64,000 nt of DNA from Collinsella sp. Lineage in GTDB: Bacteria > Actinomycetota > Coriobacteriia > Coriobacteriales > Coriobacteriaceae. Below, piece after piece: positions 15,875 to 24,852 of the stretch (its first letter is position 1; every line of letters begins with the position of its first letter). The notes beneath the pieces were generated by a model. That model ran no database searches. It was not told where the DNA came from and saw only the letters and a program-made list of their open reading frames with translations. Both the position numbers and the translations under genes were made by a program. The DNA is taken from assembly GCA_019414055.1 (NCBI GenBank), contig DXMV01000021.1:1-64000 (forward strand), read 5' to 3'.

Positions 15875-16615
15875 CTAGTAGATAGCAGCGATACGGCGAA
15901 CGATATCGAGCGTAATGCCACTCGCGGTACGGGCATACTCGAACAGGTCGAACTCGCGGTCGCAAATCACATCGTACGCCTCGTCACAATTATCGCTGAT
16001 AGCGCGCAACACCAGGCAATCGACACCATTTTTAGTTGCGACATGGGCAATCGCCGCGCCCTCCATGCCAACACAATCGGCATGCGTCGCCTCGATAGCG
16101 TCGTTGCGCATGGCGGCACCCGTCACAAAACGGTTGCCCGTGGCAATCGTGCCGACCAGGAACTGCTTGGTGCCCTCGTTCGAAGCGGCTGCATTTGTCG
16201 AAGCATCGACAAAGCCACGCCCAGCAAGCACATCGGCAGCAATATCGACCAGCGCAGGCGTCGAGCCAAACTCCTCGAGCCCCGGTGCAGACTCGGCGAT
16301 AAGCGCGGTATCGGTATCCAGATAGCGCAGGCGTTTGCCAATGACCACGTCGTCGATATGGAGCCTTGGGTTCAAACCGCCCGCAATGCCCGAAAACACA
16401 ACAGCCTGCGGAGCATACTTGCTAATGAGGTGCTGTGTTGCGGCGGCAGCGTTCACGGTACCCATGCCCGCCGTTGTGGCGACAACTGTCAGGCCGTCGA
16501 GCCCGCCGGTCACAACGTTCAAGCCCGCCTCCTGTACCATGCAAACGTTACTCAACTCTTCCTTAATCTGCATGATCTCTTTTTCGAGCGCACCGATAAT
16601 CGCGATGGTAGCCAT
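15875..16615 (-). CDS. mtnN: 5'-methylthioadenosine/S-adenosylhomocysteine nucleosidase
   Basis: This 246-residue enzyme cleaves adenine from methylthioadenosine and S-adenosylhomocysteine, in methyl-cycle salvage. IAIIGALEKEI at the start, GTVNAAAATQ, the purine-binding GMEGAAIAHVA with its catalytic glutamate, and RAISDNCDE with the catalytic aspartate are all seen. ATG at 16615 is chosen because GGGGAA lies just upstream; a TTG 12 bases earlier is possible. It is followed by engB. Confidence 0.93.
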   Translation of the reverse strand: MATIAIIGALEKEIMQIKEELSNVCMVQEAGLNVVTGGLDGLTVVATTAGMGTVNAAAATQHLISKYAPQAVVFSGIAGGLNPRLHIDDVVIGKRLRYLDTDTALIAESAPGLEEFGSTPALVDIAADVLAGRGFVDASTNAAASNEGTKQFLVGTIATGNRFVTGAAMRNDAIEATHADCVGMEGAAIAHVATKNGVDCLVLRAISDNCDEAYDVICDREFDLFEYARTASGITLDIVRRIAAIY

Positions 16616-16693
16616 GCCATTCCCCAAACCTATTCGAAATTCTCAACCACGGTATGGTACCAGCATTTTGTTTGACCTCGCCAAACGAACACG

Positions 16694-17812
16694 CTAAGCC
16701 AGCGCAGCGCGGGTATCATAGAGCGCGTTGGCGATGGCAGCCACGACCTCGCTCGAATGGTCGCTCCATGGCATCGATGTCATGATGCTCATAATGTAGG
16801 TGTCGCCGCCGACATCGATGAGACCCGCATCGCACGTCGCATTGCAACCTGCCTCGCTAATCCAGCCGGCCTTGTTGCGCACCAAGGCTTGGTCATCCGC
16901 AATGCCGTCACGAATAAACGATTGGGTCGTAGAGGCCAGAAGACCCGACAGCCATTGCGACGTCTCGGTATCACAGCTCAAATACTCGCTCATCTCGCGC
17001 CACAACTTGGCCGAGGTGCGCGCGCAATAGGTTGGGAAATCGCTCATCGGATCGAGTGCGGTATCGTAATCGATGCCAAGACCGACAATCCAATCCTCGT
17101 AACCGACACGGTCAAACGCCGCGCGTAACGCAATAAACGAATCGTTGTCCGAATTAACGACCGCGGCCTCGATCAGGTCGCGCACCGTCTGCCAGCCCAT
17201 GTTGTAGCCACCATAGGTGCCAAGGGAATCATCGAGTGAGGCCCGGCCCGTCTCGACCAGAGATTCGCAGATGAACAACGCATAGAGTGCCTTGTAGCTA
17301 CTCGCACCGTACACCTCGGCGTCCGCGTTATACGTCACGCCCTTGCCGCTCGACAGATCGTAAAACACCACGCCCACATCGCCCAATTCCTGGGCCTGAT
17401 CAAGGGCATCTTGGAGCGCGGCGAGGCTCTCATCCTCCAGGGCGGGGATCTGGTCTTCAGCCAGTGAGAAGGTCTGCACGGTATCGCCTGAGGGAATATC
17501 GTTAAAGTCCGCCTTCGAAAGCCTCATCTTGAGGCTCGCTGTCGACAGGGTTTGACTTGCGGTGGCTTTAGATTCAGAGACCTTTTTGTTTTGCATCTGT
17601 ACCGTTGACGCATCTGGGTGCGCCATTCGCTCCGACGCGTAGGTTTTGGCGGTAATTCCGAGGATAATAACCGCCAACGTTAGCATCCCAATGGCGGCAA
17701 TCTTCACCCCGCGGATGCGAGCGTCTGCAAGGCCACGCGAAGACGTGCCCTTCGTCTCATATCTGCTGCCATGTTGCGGCACATACTCGTCCCGCGATGC
17801 GCCCTTTCGCAC
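16694..17812 (-). CDS. Membrane-anchored class A beta-lactamase-fold serine hydrolase
   Basis: This 372-residue protein has a basic cytoplasmic N terminus, one membrane anchor (about 36-54), a linker, and an extracytoplasmic serine hydrolase domain from about residue 120. The penicillin-interacting motifs are present: SSYK at 171-174, SDN at 221-223 and KAG at 314-316, where beta-lactamases have KTG or KSG. The fold is therefore that of class A beta-lactamases and related peptidoglycan-active hydrolases. The omega-loop glutamate is not clear to me, so drug resistance should not be assumed. The start is GTG 17812 with AGGAG six bases upstream. It is a single gene. Confidence 0.82.
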   Translation of the reverse strand: MRKGASRDEYVPQHGSRYETKGTSSRGLADARIRGVKIAAIGMLTLAVIILGITAKTYASERMAHPDASTVQMQNKKVSESKATASQTLSTASLKMRLSKADFNDIPSGDTVQTFSLAEDQIPALEDESLAALQDALDQAQELGDVGVVFYDLSSGKGVTYNADAEVYGASSYKALYALFICESLVETGRASLDDSLGTYGGYNMGWQTVRDLIEAAVVNSDNDSFIALRAAFDRVGYEDWIVGLGIDYDTALDPMSDFPTYCARTSAKLWREMSEYLSCDTETSQWLSGLLASTTQSFIRDGIADDQALVRNKAGWISEAGCNATCDAGLIDVGGDTYIMSIMTSMPWSDHSSEVVAAIANALYDTRAALA

Positions 17813-17970
17813 GTGGTCTCCTGACTGCTACCATTCATATACGAGCAGCATAATACCGAGCAGGCATTTCTTACCGAAGACATTCAGTCGCGTTTAAGGC
17901 GTCTCTAAATAAAATACAGGCGTTTCTATGCAAACACACCGATTCTGCTGCGCATCTTTGCCCAAAACGC

Positions 17971-18037
17971 AGTTGCGGTGAAATAGTTCCTGTTTGGGCG
18001 GTATTAGCCGATAAACAAGAACTATTCCACCGCAACT
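17971..18037. repeat. Long palindrome, family B, copy 1
   Basis: AGTTGCGGTGAAATAGTTC (17971 on) pairs with GAACTATTCCACCGCAACT, leaving a 20-bp centre. The ends GTTGCGGTG and CACCGCAAC are the same as in the palindrome at 62100-62166, while the inner stem bases differ and stay complementary in both. It lies between pflA (beyond its 3' end) and the beta-lactamase-fold gene. Confidence 0.65.
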
Positions 18038-18074
18038 TGACGGGGCTCTTTAGCAATCAACTAGGTGCCCGGGG

Positions 18075-18105
18075 GCACTCATTTAAGTCTGTCCCCAATG
18101 AGTGC
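18075..18105. repeat. GTCCCCAATGAG hairpin repeat, copy 1
   Basis: GCACTCATT pairs with AATGAGTGC around a loop containing TAAGTCTGTCCCC. A nearly identical hairpin is at 34304-34332, and related ones are at 34249-34305 and 57141-57197. It directly abuts the pflA stop codon. Confidence 0.65.
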
Positions 18106-18107
18106 TG

Positions 18108-18926
18108 CTAGCCGATGGCGTTTTTGAGTTCCGCACGGCGCTTTTTCATGCCGGTCATAACGGCATTACGCAGCTCGGGCATGCGAGCGGTATCCATCTG
18201 AGGCACGCCCTCAAGCTTATAGGGAATCCCCAGTTGCTCGTACTTGACGACACCCATCGTGTGATACGGCAGCATTTCCAGGCCCACCACGTTGTGCCAC
18301 GGGGCAATCAGGCGACCGAGCGCCTCACACTCCTCCACCGTGTCGGTAATGCCCGGCACCACCACGTGGCGAATAACAACCTTAATCTTGCGACGCGCCA
18401 GCTCATCGCCAAACGCCAGGATGCGCGCAGGATCGCAACCGGTCAGCTTTTTATGCTCAACCGGATCGGCATGCTTAATGTCGAGCAGCACCATATCGGT
18501 CTCGTTGAGCACAGCATCGAACTTCTCGGGGTGGTTGGGGTCAAACGCATATCCGCAGCTGTCAAGGCAGGTATGCACGCGGCCATCGGGGTTGTTGTGC
18601 ATTGCACGGAACAGGTCGGCCAAAAACTCGGGCTGCAGGAGCGGCTCGCCACCCGAAACCGTAATTCCGCCGCTGCGGTAAAACTCATGGTTACTCTGGA
18701 ACTCGTCCATCAGGTGCTCGACGGTCACCATGGTGCCGCCGTTAACCGACCAGGTATCGGGGTTGTGGCAATACGCACAACGCATGGGGCAGCCCTGAAC
18801 AAACACCACAAAGCGGATGCCGGGTCCGTCGACCGTTCCCATCGTTTCAATCGAATGTACGCGGCCCAGGGTAAACGCAGAGTCCTCGGGACGAGCATCC
18901 ACACCCTCAAGCGTCATCTCAGCCAT
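18108..18926 (-). CDS. pflA: Pyruvate formate-lyase activating enzyme
   Basis: This radical-SAM protein of 272 residues installs the glycyl radical on pyruvate formate-lyase. The cluster-binding motif CPMRCAYCHNPDTW (CxxxCxxC) is at about residue 45, followed by TVSGGEPLLQPEFL. The N-terminal GTVDGPGIRFVVF is typical of PFL activases. AGAGGCAAGG lies upstream of ATG 18926. It is on the same strand as pfl but about 7.2 kb away, separated by degV and the sucrose locus, whereas in many genomes it is adjacent. Confidence 0.93.
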   Translation of the reverse strand: MAEMTLEGVDARPEDSAFTLGRVHSIETMGTVDGPGIRFVVFVQGCPMRCAYCHNPDTWSVNGGTMVTVEHLMDEFQSNHEFYRSGGITVSGGEPLLQPEFLADLFRAMHNNPDGRVHTCLDSCGYAFDPNHPEKFDAVLNETDMVLLDIKHADPVEHKKLTGCDPARILAFGDELARRKIKVVIRHVVVPGITDTVEECEALGRLIAPWHNVVGLEMLPYHTMGVVKYEQLGIPYKLEGVPQMDTARMPELRNAVMTGMKKRRAELKNAIG

Positions 18927-19113
18927 TCCCGCAACCTTGCCTCTCTTTGGTTATTGCCAATTAAAATGCCAGAGCCATTCTAGCCCATACGCATGATGGT
19001 GAAACGGTTTGGCGGCCAATTGGGTTGTCCTATTTGGCCCCACGCAAGAGCGGCGGAAAGGTTATCGCAACCCGCCCGCCGCCGAGGCAATAGATATCGA
19101 TAGACGCCAGGCC

Positions 19114-19974
19114 CTACGCTTTAAGCGTAAGCACCGCGCCAAAGGCAGTCGGACCACAATGGCTCGAGATCACACCGCCGACCTGAGTCCAGGTGATGTC
19201 CTTAAAGCCGAGTTCATGCGCGTAGACCTCCATGTCGTCGCGCAGCTCCTCGGAAAGGCCCACCGAATACGCCAGGCCAATGTGCGAGTAGTCGATCTCG
19301 CCCTTCGCAACCATGTGGTCGATAAAGGCACGGGCGCACTTGAGCATAGAGCCGCGGAACTTCTTGGTCGCCACGAACTTGCCGCCCGTTACCTCAATGC
19401 AGGGCTTAATCTTGAGCAGATGGGCGCCCAGGAACGCGACGTTGGACAAGCGACCGCCCGCCTTAAGGAAGGCAAGGTCGGTAGGAACAAAACCCAGCAG
19501 TACGCGGTCCATCACCGAATTGGTGAAGGCGAAAATTTCGTCGACGGTGGCATCGGGGTGAGCCTCGATGTATTTGGCAGTCTCAACGACAACGAGTGAC
19601 TGGCCCACCGAGACAAAGCGCGTGTCCATAGAGAAGACGTAGTCGCGGCCATGGGCCGCAATCTTCGAGGACTGATGCGAGCAGGTCGTGGCCTCGGAAT
19701 ACGCAAGATGCAAAATGGTCGCATCGGGCTGCTCAGCGTGAATGCGGTCGTACACGTGAGCAAAATCCGCAGGCGCGCAGCCACTGGTCTTGGGCATAAC
19801 GCCAAACTCGTTACAGCGCGAGTAAATCTCGAGCGGATCGATGGAACCGTCCTCGACGGTCTCGTCACCAATCGTGACATGCATGGGCACGCGCACGATG
19901 CCGTAGCGCTCGCAGAGCTCCGGCGTCACATCCGACCCAGACTCAACCACGATCACGTACTTGCCCATTATCAT
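19114..19974 (-). CDS. DegV family fatty-acid-binding protein
   Basis: This 286-residue protein begins MGKYVIVVESGSDVTPELCE, the DegV start with its serine/aspartate site. It contains KTSGCAPADFAHVYD and HLAYSEATTCSHQSSKIAA, which build the lipid pocket. Family members (FakB) present fatty acids to the kinase FakA. I chose ATG 19974 with AGATGGG upstream; ATG 19968 (MGKYV) is also possible, and the open frame further upstream is not family-like. It is a single gene with no FakA nearby. Confidence 0.85.
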   Translation of the reverse strand: MIMGKYVIVVESGSDVTPELCERYGIVRVPMHVTIGDETVEDGSIDPLEIYSRCNEFGVMPKTSGCAPADFAHVYDRIHAEQPDATILHLAYSEATTCSHQSSKIAAHGRDYVFSMDTRFVSVGQSLVVVETAKYIEAHPDATVDEIFAFTNSVMDRVLLGFVPTDLAFLKAGGRLSNVAFLGAHLLKIKPCIEVTGGKFVATKKFRGSMLKCARAFIDHMVAKGEIDYSHIGLAYSVGLSEELRDDMEVYAHELGFKDITWTQVGGVISSHCGPTAFGAVLTLKA

Positions 19975-20158
19975 CACGACCCATCTCGACGTTGGCTTTT
20001 CACTACATGACACACGCCCGGCGCACTGTTGCACAACGGCGTCCAAGCGCCAAAGAGACGCCGCCCCTTGCACACAACAAAGGACAGCGTCTCCCTGGAA
20101 AACTCCGTGCTTATCTGAGATTCTACACGGTTTATTAAGGAGTGTTACTTATTCCGCA

Positions 20159-20184
20159 AACGGTAGCTATACGCGATAAACGGT
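20159..20184 (+). promoter_or_regulatory. AACGGT direct repeats (degenerate site)
   Basis: AACGGTAG occurs at 20159 and again at 20179, a 20-bp period, in the gap between degV and scrB. This resembles the AACGGT-N15-AACGGT sites at 24786, 60814 and 62711, but lacks the GTGAACGGT form. It is the least certain of the set. Confidence 0.3.
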
Positions 20185-20245
20185 AGTTGGCCGCGGCAAC
20201 TGCGACACATTCCGCCCAGCAAGTCCAATCGTGCTCCATGCACGG

Positions 20246-21688
20246 TTAATGAGCGAGGCGGTAGAAATCCATCGACGCCGCACCCTCGGCGTGCAGCTCC
20301 ATCGCCGGAACCGCCGGCGAATAGGTACGGCTCGTAAGTGCTACCTCACCACCGTTGGCAAAAATCTCGACCATCGTACTGTCCGAAAGCACGCGCAAAT
20401 CGCGAAGCTCGCTTAGCTCGATCGACCTCCGGTCGCGCCCATAGCCTTCGTCACGCATGCCGAGGGTAAGCGTCCCGTCTGCATAGCGCACAAAGACACC
20501 CTTGCGAATCTCGAGCTCGACCATCTTGGCTCCCTCACAGGAAACCACGACATCAAACAGGCGTCCCGGCTCCTCAACGGTCTCACCGCCTACAGCACGA
20601 ACGCAATCGCCGCGCATTCTCTCAATCTCGTGCGCCGGCTGCTGGCAGAGCTTGCCATCGCGTATGCTCAGCTCTCGCGGCACCGTCAACGCGCACTGCC
20701 ACCCGCGTGTAACCGTCGGGCTTTCTGCCGTCGCATCGGGGCAACCAGACCACCCGATCATCAAACGTCGACCCGCAGCATCCTCAAAGGACTGCGGAGC
20801 ATAGAAATCAAAACCGGCATCGACCATCGGGGGCATGCCCTGCCCGACGATTTTAAAGCTCGGCGCCTCCCAATCGGCCTCGATGGGGAACCACACGCAC
20901 TGATGCGGATTGCGGTAACGCCAACCATCGGCAGGCACGCCCTGCGGACAGCAAACGAGAATAAGCTCACCATCGAGCTCAAACAGATCGGGGCACTCCC
21001 ACATAAAGCCAAACTTCTCGCCCAACTCAATGCGCGTCGCATAGCTCCAGTCCTCAAGATTGCGCGAGGTATAGACAAGCACGCAGCCACGGTCGTCTTT
21101 CGTACGAGCGCCCAGAACCATGTAGTAGATACCATCGTGCTCAAGGATCTTGGGGTCGCGCACGTGCGTACCGATATCGTCGGGGTAATCGACCGGTCCA
21201 ACAGCTATGCGCTTCTCGCCCAATTCGTCGGGATTCTCGGCAACCATATGAATCTGGTTTTGCTCACGGCCCGTCAACACGTAGTCGTAATCATCGCGGT
21301 CAAAATGCTTGACGTTGCCGGTATAGAAGTAGTGAATCTTGCCATCGCGTACAAAGGCAGAACCAGAATACGCTCCGCTCGAATCCAAATCGGAATCGGG
21401 GAACAGCACGGGGCCGTGATTCTCGTACGTCACAAAATCCTTTGTCGTCAGATGGTTCCAAAGCACTGGACCGCCATGCGCAGCATCGAACGGATCGTAT
21501 TGATGATAGATGTGATACGTATCACCAATCTGAACCAAACCGTTGGGGTCGTTGAGCCAGCCAAGCTCAGGCTCCACATGGAACAGAAGCCTATCGGGGT
21601 CGGACGCGATGCGGGCCGCCGTCTCATCCTGTCCGGCACGCCACTGCTCATAGTCCGCGCGTGTCACCTTGTTTTTTTGATTTAACAT
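20246..21688 (-). CDS. scrB: Sucrose-6-phosphate hydrolase / beta-fructofuranosidase, GH32
   Basis: This 480-residue GH32 enzyme has the canonical catalytic trio: WLNDPNG (about residue 43) with the nucleophile, RDPK in HVRDPKILEHD with the transition-state aspartate, and FMWECPDLFEL with the acid/base glutamate. A C-terminal beta-sandwich follows (about 340-480). It is the last gene of the sucrose locus downstream of the PTS IIBC gene, so it should split sucrose-6-phosphate into glucose-6-phosphate and fructose. The ribosome-binding site is weak (AAAGTCAACGGCG). A strong hairpin lies in the 101-base gap ahead of it. Confidence 0.9.
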   Translation of the reverse strand: MLNQKNKVTRADYEQWRAGQDETAARIASDPDRLLFHVEPELGWLNDPNGLVQIGDTYHIYHQYDPFDAAHGGPVLWNHLTTKDFVTYENHGPVLFPDSDLDSSGAYSGSAFVRDGKIHYFYTGNVKHFDRDDYDYVLTGREQNQIHMVAENPDELGEKRIAVGPVDYPDDIGTHVRDPKILEHDGIYYMVLGARTKDDRGCVLVYTSRNLEDWSYATRIELGEKFGFMWECPDLFELDGELILVCCPQGVPADGWRYRNPHQCVWFPIEADWEAPSFKIVGQGMPPMVDAGFDFYAPQSFEDAAGRRLMIGWSGCPDATAESPTVTRGWQCALTVPRELSIRDGKLCQQPAHEIERMRGDCVRAVGGETVEEPGRLFDVVVSCEGAKMVELEIRKGVFVRYADGTLTLGMRDEGYGRDRRSIELSELRDLRVLSDSTMVEIFANGGEVALTSRTYSPAVPAMELHAEGAASMDFYRLAH

Positions 21689-21712
21689 CGCCGTTGACTT
21701 TCTCGTCTATGG

Positions 21713-21750
21713 GGAAGGACGCTCGACTCACACGAGTCGAACGCCCTTCC
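21713..21750. terminator. Intercistronic hairpin between scrA and scrB
   Basis: GGAAGGACGCTCGACTC and GAGTCGAACGCCCTTCC pair around a 4-base loop with two mismatches. No T-run follows, so it may be an mRNA-processing or stability hairpin that sets the relative output of scrB rather than a full terminator. Confidence 0.5.
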
Positions 21751-21789
21751 TCAAATGGACTTATCCTCAGATTACACTGAACGGCTCAA

Positions 21790-23241
21790 CTAGAAGCTAA
21801 CGTCGAAGCCAGCGCCAGCGCCCTCTTCATCGGTGGTCGGCACGCCCTTTGCCTTGTTGTAGGCAAAGATCAAGACGATCGGCACGATAAAGGCGATGAG
21901 ATTGCCAGCCACATACCACACGAGGGTCTCGGGCGTGACGATGAGCAGGCCAAGCACGCCGGTCAGACCCTGACCGATAGCGCGCACCTCAAAGAGCTTG
22001 ACGAAGGCACCGCCGCAGCCTGCACCGATGCATGCGCAGATGAACGGAATGATCGAATAGCGCATGTTTGCAGCAAAGATAGCGGGCTCGGAGATTCCGA
22101 CCAGCGTCGGGATAAAGGACGACATGCAGATGTTGCGCTCTTTGGAGTGCTTCTTGTGAATGAGGTACATACCGACGGCGCCGCCGCCCTGGGCGATGAT
22201 GGAAACCGACCAGATGGCCTGGATGTAGTTGAAGCCAGTCGTGGCAACAAGGTTTGCCTCGATACCCTGGATGAACTGATGCGTACCGGTAACGACGAGC
22301 GGCTGCAGGAACGCGGCGAAGACAAAGGCACCAAAGACGCCCATCCTGTTGTACAGGATATCGATTACGCCGGCGAGGACGTCACCGATCAGGTTACCGA
22401 GCGGGCCGAACACGGTGAACAGGGCGACGTTAGCAAGAATCAGGGTAACGGTCGGGACAAAGACGAACGAAACGACCTCGGGGATGTACTTCTGGGCAAT
22501 CTTTTCGACCTTGGCCATAAACCAGGCGGTCAGAATTGCAGGGAACACGCCGCCCTGGAAAGCAACCATGGGAATGGAGAGCGGACCAAAGTTCCAGTAC
22601 TCAGCACCCGTCGGGTCCATAACGAACGTGTTGCGGTTCATAAGGCTCGGGTGAACCATGACGATACCGACGAGGATGCCCAGGATCGGGTTACCGCCAA
22701 AACGCTTGACTGCGCTGTACATAACCAGGACAGGCAGGTAGTCGAACGTGGTGGCGATAATGGCAAAGAAGCTTGCGAGGTTCTTGAGGAACTCGCTGTG
22801 ATCGGCGAGGCTGCCCTCCATGCCAAAGAGGCCGTTGGCAACGATCAGCGACTTAAGGCCGATGATGATAGCAGCGCCGACGAAGGCGGGAATGATGGGA
22901 ATAAAGATGTCCGAGAATACCTTGAGGACCGAGAAGAACTTGCCCTTCTTGTCCGCCTCGGCGCCCTTGACCTCGGAAGCGCTGATCTCCTTAACGCCCG
23001 TCAGAGCCATAAACTCATCGTAAACCTTGTTGACGGTACCGGTACCGAAGATGATCATGAGCTGGCCGCTGTTGTACAGCACGCCCTTGACGCCATCGAT
23101 GTTCTCGAGCTCGGCCTTGTTGTATTTGCTCGTATCCTTGAGCACCAGACGCAGACGGGTCACGCAATGCGTGGCGCCCTCGATGTTCTCCAGTCCGCCG
23201 ACGTTGTCGACGACTTGCTGGGACACTGTCTTGTAGTCCAT
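21790..23241 (-). CDS. scrA: PTS system sucrose-type IIBC component
   Basis: This 483-residue protein has an N-terminal IIB domain (1-85) with the phosphorylated cysteine in ATHCVTRLR. An IIC membrane domain of about ten segments follows (about 100-470), containing GTHQFIQGIEANL and the sugar-site region GISEPAIFAANMR. No IIA domain follows, so a IIA-Glc from elsewhere must supply phosphate. ATG 23241 follows GGAGAGGAAC and gives MDYKTVSQQVV; an ATG 12 bases upstream lacks a spaced site. Between two GH32 genes and beside a LacI regulator, sucrose or a related fructoside is the likely substrate. Confidence 0.88.
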   Translation of the reverse strand: MDYKTVSQQVVDNVGGLENIEGATHCVTRLRLVLKDTSKYNKAELENIDGVKGVLYNSGQLMIIFGTGTVNKVYDEFMALTGVKEISASEVKGAEADKKGKFFSVLKVFSDIFIPIIPAFVGAAIIIGLKSLIVANGLFGMEGSLADHSEFLKNLASFFAIIATTFDYLPVLVMYSAVKRFGGNPILGILVGIVMVHPSLMNRNTFVMDPTGAEYWNFGPLSIPMVAFQGGVFPAILTAWFMAKVEKIAQKYIPEVVSFVFVPTVTLILANVALFTVFGPLGNLIGDVLAGVIDILYNRMGVFGAFVFAAFLQPLVVTGTHQFIQGIEANLVATTGFNYIQAIWSVSIIAQGGGAVGMYLIHKKHSKERNICMSSFIPTLVGISEPAIFAANMRYSIIPFICACIGAGCGGAFVKLFEVRAIGQGLTGVLGLLIVTPETLVWYVAGNLIAFIVPIVLIFAYNKAKGVPTTDEEGAGAGFDVSF

Positions 23242-23286
23242 GTTCCTCTCCATTCCTTTTCTAAATCATAAAACGGTTCGTTGCCG

Positions 23287-24669
23287 CTACAGAGACGCGA
23301 TCGTTGCGCTTGCGCACTTGAGCGCACCGTCGGTGACGGTAAGCGCCACACCCTGGCCCTGCTTGTTGCAGAAGCGAGCGTTGAGCGCAACGTCATCGAC
23401 AAAGATGGTCGCGATGTCGTCGTCGACGACCAGACGCACATGGTGAGTGCCCTCGCCCTTAAAGAACAACGGACGCTCGAGGCCCATGTTGTTGACCTGG
23501 AACCACGGGTACTGGGGAGCCGGCGTGAACTCGAGCTTGCCCTCGCGCAGGTTGGCGCGGAACTCATAGGCAAGACCGGTCTCGGCGTCCTCGGCGAACT
23601 TGACCGAGAAGCCGGCAGCGTTACCGCCGAGCTCAATGTCGGCATCGAGCAAGTAGGTGGAGCCGGCATCTGCGGCGAGCACCTGCTCGACCTTGCCCGA
23701 CTCGCAGGAAAGCTCAAAGGTCTCGACTGCCTTAGCCTCGCCAAAGGCGCCAAGCATGCTGTCGGGGAGCTTGGTGCCGAGCGTTCCGTCGGCACGCTGA
23801 ACGATCTCGAGGGGCATAAAGGTGCCACCCCATAGGTAAGAGCTGGGGTCGCCGCCCTCGTCACGCGTAGGAACCCAACCAAAGAGAACGCGACGCTCGC
23901 CATCGAATGCGGTGCGAGCGGCGTAGTACGCGCGGCCGTCGAAGGAATCGTCAGCGGGGGTAATCCAAGGACCGTTGATGGACTTGGACATGCGGTAACG
24001 GGTCTTGTTGCCGTCGCTGTACTCGGAAAAGACGAGGTACCACCAGTCGCCCATCTTAAAGAGATCAGGCATCTCAAACATGGTGTACAGGCCCGGGTTC
24101 CACCAGTCGCCCTGGAACTCCCAGTTGGTCAGATCCTTGGAGGTGAACTTGACCAGGCGGCCGGTCATCAGACGCTTGTCCTCGCCCACACGCGTGCCGA
24201 GGATGAGCATGTACTCTTCGTTCTCCTCATCCCAAAGCACAAAGGGATCGCGCCAGTTGCGGTCATCGTAACCCTCCTGGGGCGGAAGCAGCGTCTCGGC
24301 GATGTTCTTCTCCCACTTGACGGCGTCGTCGCTCGTTGCATGAAGAAGAACCTGCTTCATCAAACGTACGCGGACCTTATCGCGATTGCAACCAGTGTAG
24401 AGCGCATGGTACTTGTCGCCCACCTTAAACACCGTGCCGGCATAAATGAACTGGTCGACTTCCTCGTCGCCGCCGCGCTCAAGGCTCTCGCCAAAGTCCT
24501 TGTAGTTGACGAAATCCTTGGTCGTAGCGAGTGCCCAGCCAAACGGCTCGCCGAAAGGTTCGGGGTTACGCGTGTCACGCTGATGATAGAGATAGAACGT
24601 GCCGTCCTCGCCGTACGGCATGATGTCGCCTACCCAAATTCCCTCAGGCTGGTAATACACCTTGTGCAT
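23287..24669 (-). CDS. Divergent GH32 family beta-fructosidase
   Basis: This 460-residue protein is a five-bladed propeller glycosidase. RDPFVLWDEENEEY carries the second catalytic aspartate and FEMPDLFKM the acid/base glutamate, with Met where most GH32 enzymes have Cys. The usual WLNDPNG is replaced by VGDIMPYGEDG near the N terminus, which keeps an aspartate in a similar place. A C-terminal beta-sandwich (about 320-460) is present. ATG 24669 has GGAAAGGAAG upstream; a GTG at 24687 is less likely. It is the first gene downstream of two ScrR-type operators. The substrate may be a fructan or a fructoside other than sucrose. Confidence 0.82.
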   Translation of the reverse strand: MHKVYYQPEGIWVGDIMPYGEDGTFYLYHQRDTRNPEPFGEPFGWALATTKDFVNYKDFGESLERGGDEEVDQFIYAGTVFKVGDKYHALYTGCNRDKVRVRLMKQVLLHATSDDAVKWEKNIAETLLPPQEGYDDRNWRDPFVLWDEENEEYMLILGTRVGEDKRLMTGRLVKFTSKDLTNWEFQGDWWNPGLYTMFEMPDLFKMGDWWYLVFSEYSDGNKTRYRMSKSINGPWITPADDSFDGRAYYAARTAFDGERRVLFGWVPTRDEGGDPSSYLWGGTFMPLEIVQRADGTLGTKLPDSMLGAFGEAKAVETFELSCESGKVEQVLAADAGSTYLLDADIELGGNAAGFSVKFAEDAETGLAYEFRANLREGKLEFTPAPQYPWFQVNNMGLERPLFFKGEGTHHVRLVVDDDIATIFVDDVALNARFCNKQGQGVALTVTDGALKCASATIASL

Positions 24670-24716
24670 CCGAGACTTCCTTTCCACGACATACTAACTC
24701 GGTACAATGGCAAGAT

Positions 24717-24750
24717 ATGTCAATCGTTTTCATATGTCAAACGTTTTCAC
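24717..24750 (+). promoter_or_regulatory. Two adjacent LacI-type operators before the fructosidase operon
   Basis: ATGTCAATCGTTTTCAT (24717-24733) and ATGTCAAACGTTTTCAC (24734-24750) lie side by side. They share the ATGTCAAACGTTTACAT form found ahead of the neighbouring LacI-family gene (25883-25899), so that regulator probably controls the operon and itself. Confidence 0.72.
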
Positions 24751-24785
24751 ACCAATACGTCTTTTCGCAGTTCCAGTCGTCGGCA

Positions 24786-24812
24786 AACGGTTGACATATG
24801 CCGGTGAACGGT
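24786..24812 (+). promoter_or_regulatory. AACGGT direct-repeat site (sucrose locus)
   Basis: AACGGT at 24786 and GTGAACGGTCA with its AACGGT at 24807 are 21 bp apart. The same spacing and the GTGAACGGT form recur ahead of lacA, the PTS IIA gene and the gal region, suggesting one global regulator acting on sugar operons. Confidence 0.5.
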
Positions 24813-24852
24813 CATCAGAGGCGTTTGAGGAATTCTTTTGGCACGGGATGAA

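Noticed and set aside
16694..17812. Antibiotic-resistance beta-lactamase
   Set aside because: The serine hydrolase motifs are present, but KAG replaces KTG and the omega-loop glutamate could not be identified. Only the fold is supported.
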